The notes under the pieces are model-generated. The model did not search any database. It saw only the letters and a program-made list of their open reading frames with translations, and had not been told where the DNA came from. This document shows, one piece after another, positions 13,661 through 14,397 of a DNA stretch of 14,397 nucleotides. Numbering within the stretch: position 1 is the first letter of the stretch; each line of letters starts with the position of its first letter. The stretch is from an uncultured Bacillota bacterium (GTDB taxonomy: Bacteria > Bacillota_I > Bacilli_A > Erysipelotrichales > Erysipelotrichaceae): positions 1 through 14,397 of the forward strand of contig CASEHR010000084.1 of NCBI GenBank assembly GCA_949287785.1, read 5' to 3'. Both the position numbers and the translations under genes were made by a program.

Positions 13661-14397
13661 ATGAATGAGAAACGCACAGTGATGGAAACGGTAGATCCGG
13701 ATATCCGTAAAGATAACTTCTTCCCTTTTTTAAAAGGTTATACACTGGAAGAAGCTAAGATCGAAGCAGCCAGATGTCTGAATTGTAAAATACCAAGATG
13801 TAAAGAAGCCTGTCCGATCCACAATGATATCCCTGATTTTATCAAAGCCATCAAAGAAGAAAGGCTGGAAGATGCCTACGATATAATCAGAAAGAAAAGC
13901 GTCATGCCCGAGATATGCGGTACCGTATGTCCGCATGAAGATCAATGTGAGGGACATTGTGTCATGGGGATCCGGTTTGAAAGCGTGGCGATCGGTGCTC
14001 TGGAACGCTTTGTTGCCAAATACGCAAGGATCAGCGGTCTTGAAGACAAGATGAAGCCCGCCAGAGAAGAGAAGATCGCCTGTATCGGTTCGGGACCGGC
14101 ATCACTTGCCTGTGCCATGGTACTTGCCAATGAGGGATATAAAGTCGATATCTATGAAAAAGAAGACTATATCGGCGGTGTCCTGACCTGGGGCATCCCG
14201 TCTTACCGTCTGGAAAGGGCTGCTGTCGATCATATTATCGACACCTTACTAAAAAAAAGTGTCCAGTTCATCTTGAACACAAAGGTCGAAGATCTGCGTA
14301 CTTTAAAGGACTACAGGTATTATTTTATCGGTACCGGTGCTCCCCATTCCAATGCGATGCATATACCGGGCGAAGATCTTGATGGTGTCTATCATGC
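13661..14397 (+). CDS. GltD/NfnB-like iron-sulfur flavoprotein oxidoreductase, N-terminal part (runs off right edge)
   Basis: This NAD(P)H-linked FAD/Fe-S oxidoreductase belongs to the family of the glutamate synthase small subunit, NfnB and dihydropyrimidine dehydrogenase N domains. The 245 residues present show two cysteine clusters for [4Fe-4S] centres: Cys39, 42, 47 and 51 (CxxCx4CxxxCP) and Cys86, 90, 96 and 100. These are followed by the FAD-binding GSGPAS (143-148) and GGVLTWGIPSYRLE, the family's GG(V/L)L-x-YGIP-x-(F/Y)RL segment. Ser148 stands where GxGPAG usually has Gly. The ATG at 13661 has AAGGTG upstream. It moves electrons between NAD(P)H and a partner not visible here; without the C terminus and the next gene, GltD and NfnB-like roles cannot be told apart. 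Confidence 0.9.
   Translation, partial: MNEKRTVMETVDPDIRKDNFFPFLKGYTLEEAKIEAARCLNCKIPRCKEACPIHNDIPDFIKAIKEERLEDAYDIIRKKSVMPEICGTVCPHEDQCEGHCVMGIRFESVAIGALERFVAKYARISGLEDKMKPAREEKIACIGSGPASLACAMVLANEGYKVDIYEKEDYIGGVLTWGIPSYRLERAAVDHIIDTLLKKSVQFILNTKVEDLRTLKDYRYYFIGTGAPHSNAMHIPGEDLDGVYH

Overview
The window looks like chromosomal DNA of a low-to-moderate GC Gram-positive (Bacillota) bacterium. The grounds are strong AGGAGG-type ribosome binding sites, a Firmicutes-style atpIBEFHAGDC order, a UPF0397-type ECF vitamin transporter and compact operons with overlapping stop/start codons. A gut or anaerobic member such as an Erysipelotrichia-like or clostridial lineage would fit, but the sequence alone does not settle this.

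Left part, all on the minus strand (read right to left, 9744 down to 1). A complete F-type ATP synthase operon (atpI, B, E, F, H, A, G, D, C) ends in a hairpin that starts at the atpC stop codon. Only about 40 bp later come deoC (deoxyribose-phosphate aldolase) and nagA (GlcNAc-6-phosphate deacetylase), which overlap each other. After an AT-rich gap containing an imperfect 24-bp direct repeat and a candidate promoter comes an ECF transporter unit: a UPF0397-family substrate-binding membrane protein, then the N-terminal part of its energy-coupling ATPase, which runs off the left edge. A hairpin between these two could affect translation of the ATPase. The c subunit carries most of the residues that bind Na+ in sodium-driven rotors, so the ATP synthase may be sodium-coupled.

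Centre, 9745 to 9941. This is a divergent intergenic region. It has a near-consensus rightward promoter (TTGACA, 17 bp, GATAAT), a weak candidate leftward promoter for the atp operon, and between them a cre-like (CcpA) site that misses the consensus by one base.

Right part, plus strand. An operon of short-chain dehydrogenase/reductase (SDR), SDR, MFS transporter and SDR (9942 to 13607) closes with a 12-bp perfect-stem terminator. Two of the SDRs have arginines at the NADP-selecting position and the middle one has an aspartate typical of NAD enzymes. This suggests uptake of an unknown hydroxy or keto compound followed by oxidation and reduction steps, perhaps an epimerisation through a ketone. 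The substrate cannot be read from sequence. After the terminator begins a GltD/NfnB-like iron-sulfur flavoprotein, cut by the right edge.

I see no RNA genes, CRISPR arrays, insertion sequences or phage genes. The most interesting parts are the SDR/MFS operon with its control region, the probable Na+ rotor, and the two leader structures around the ECF transporter.
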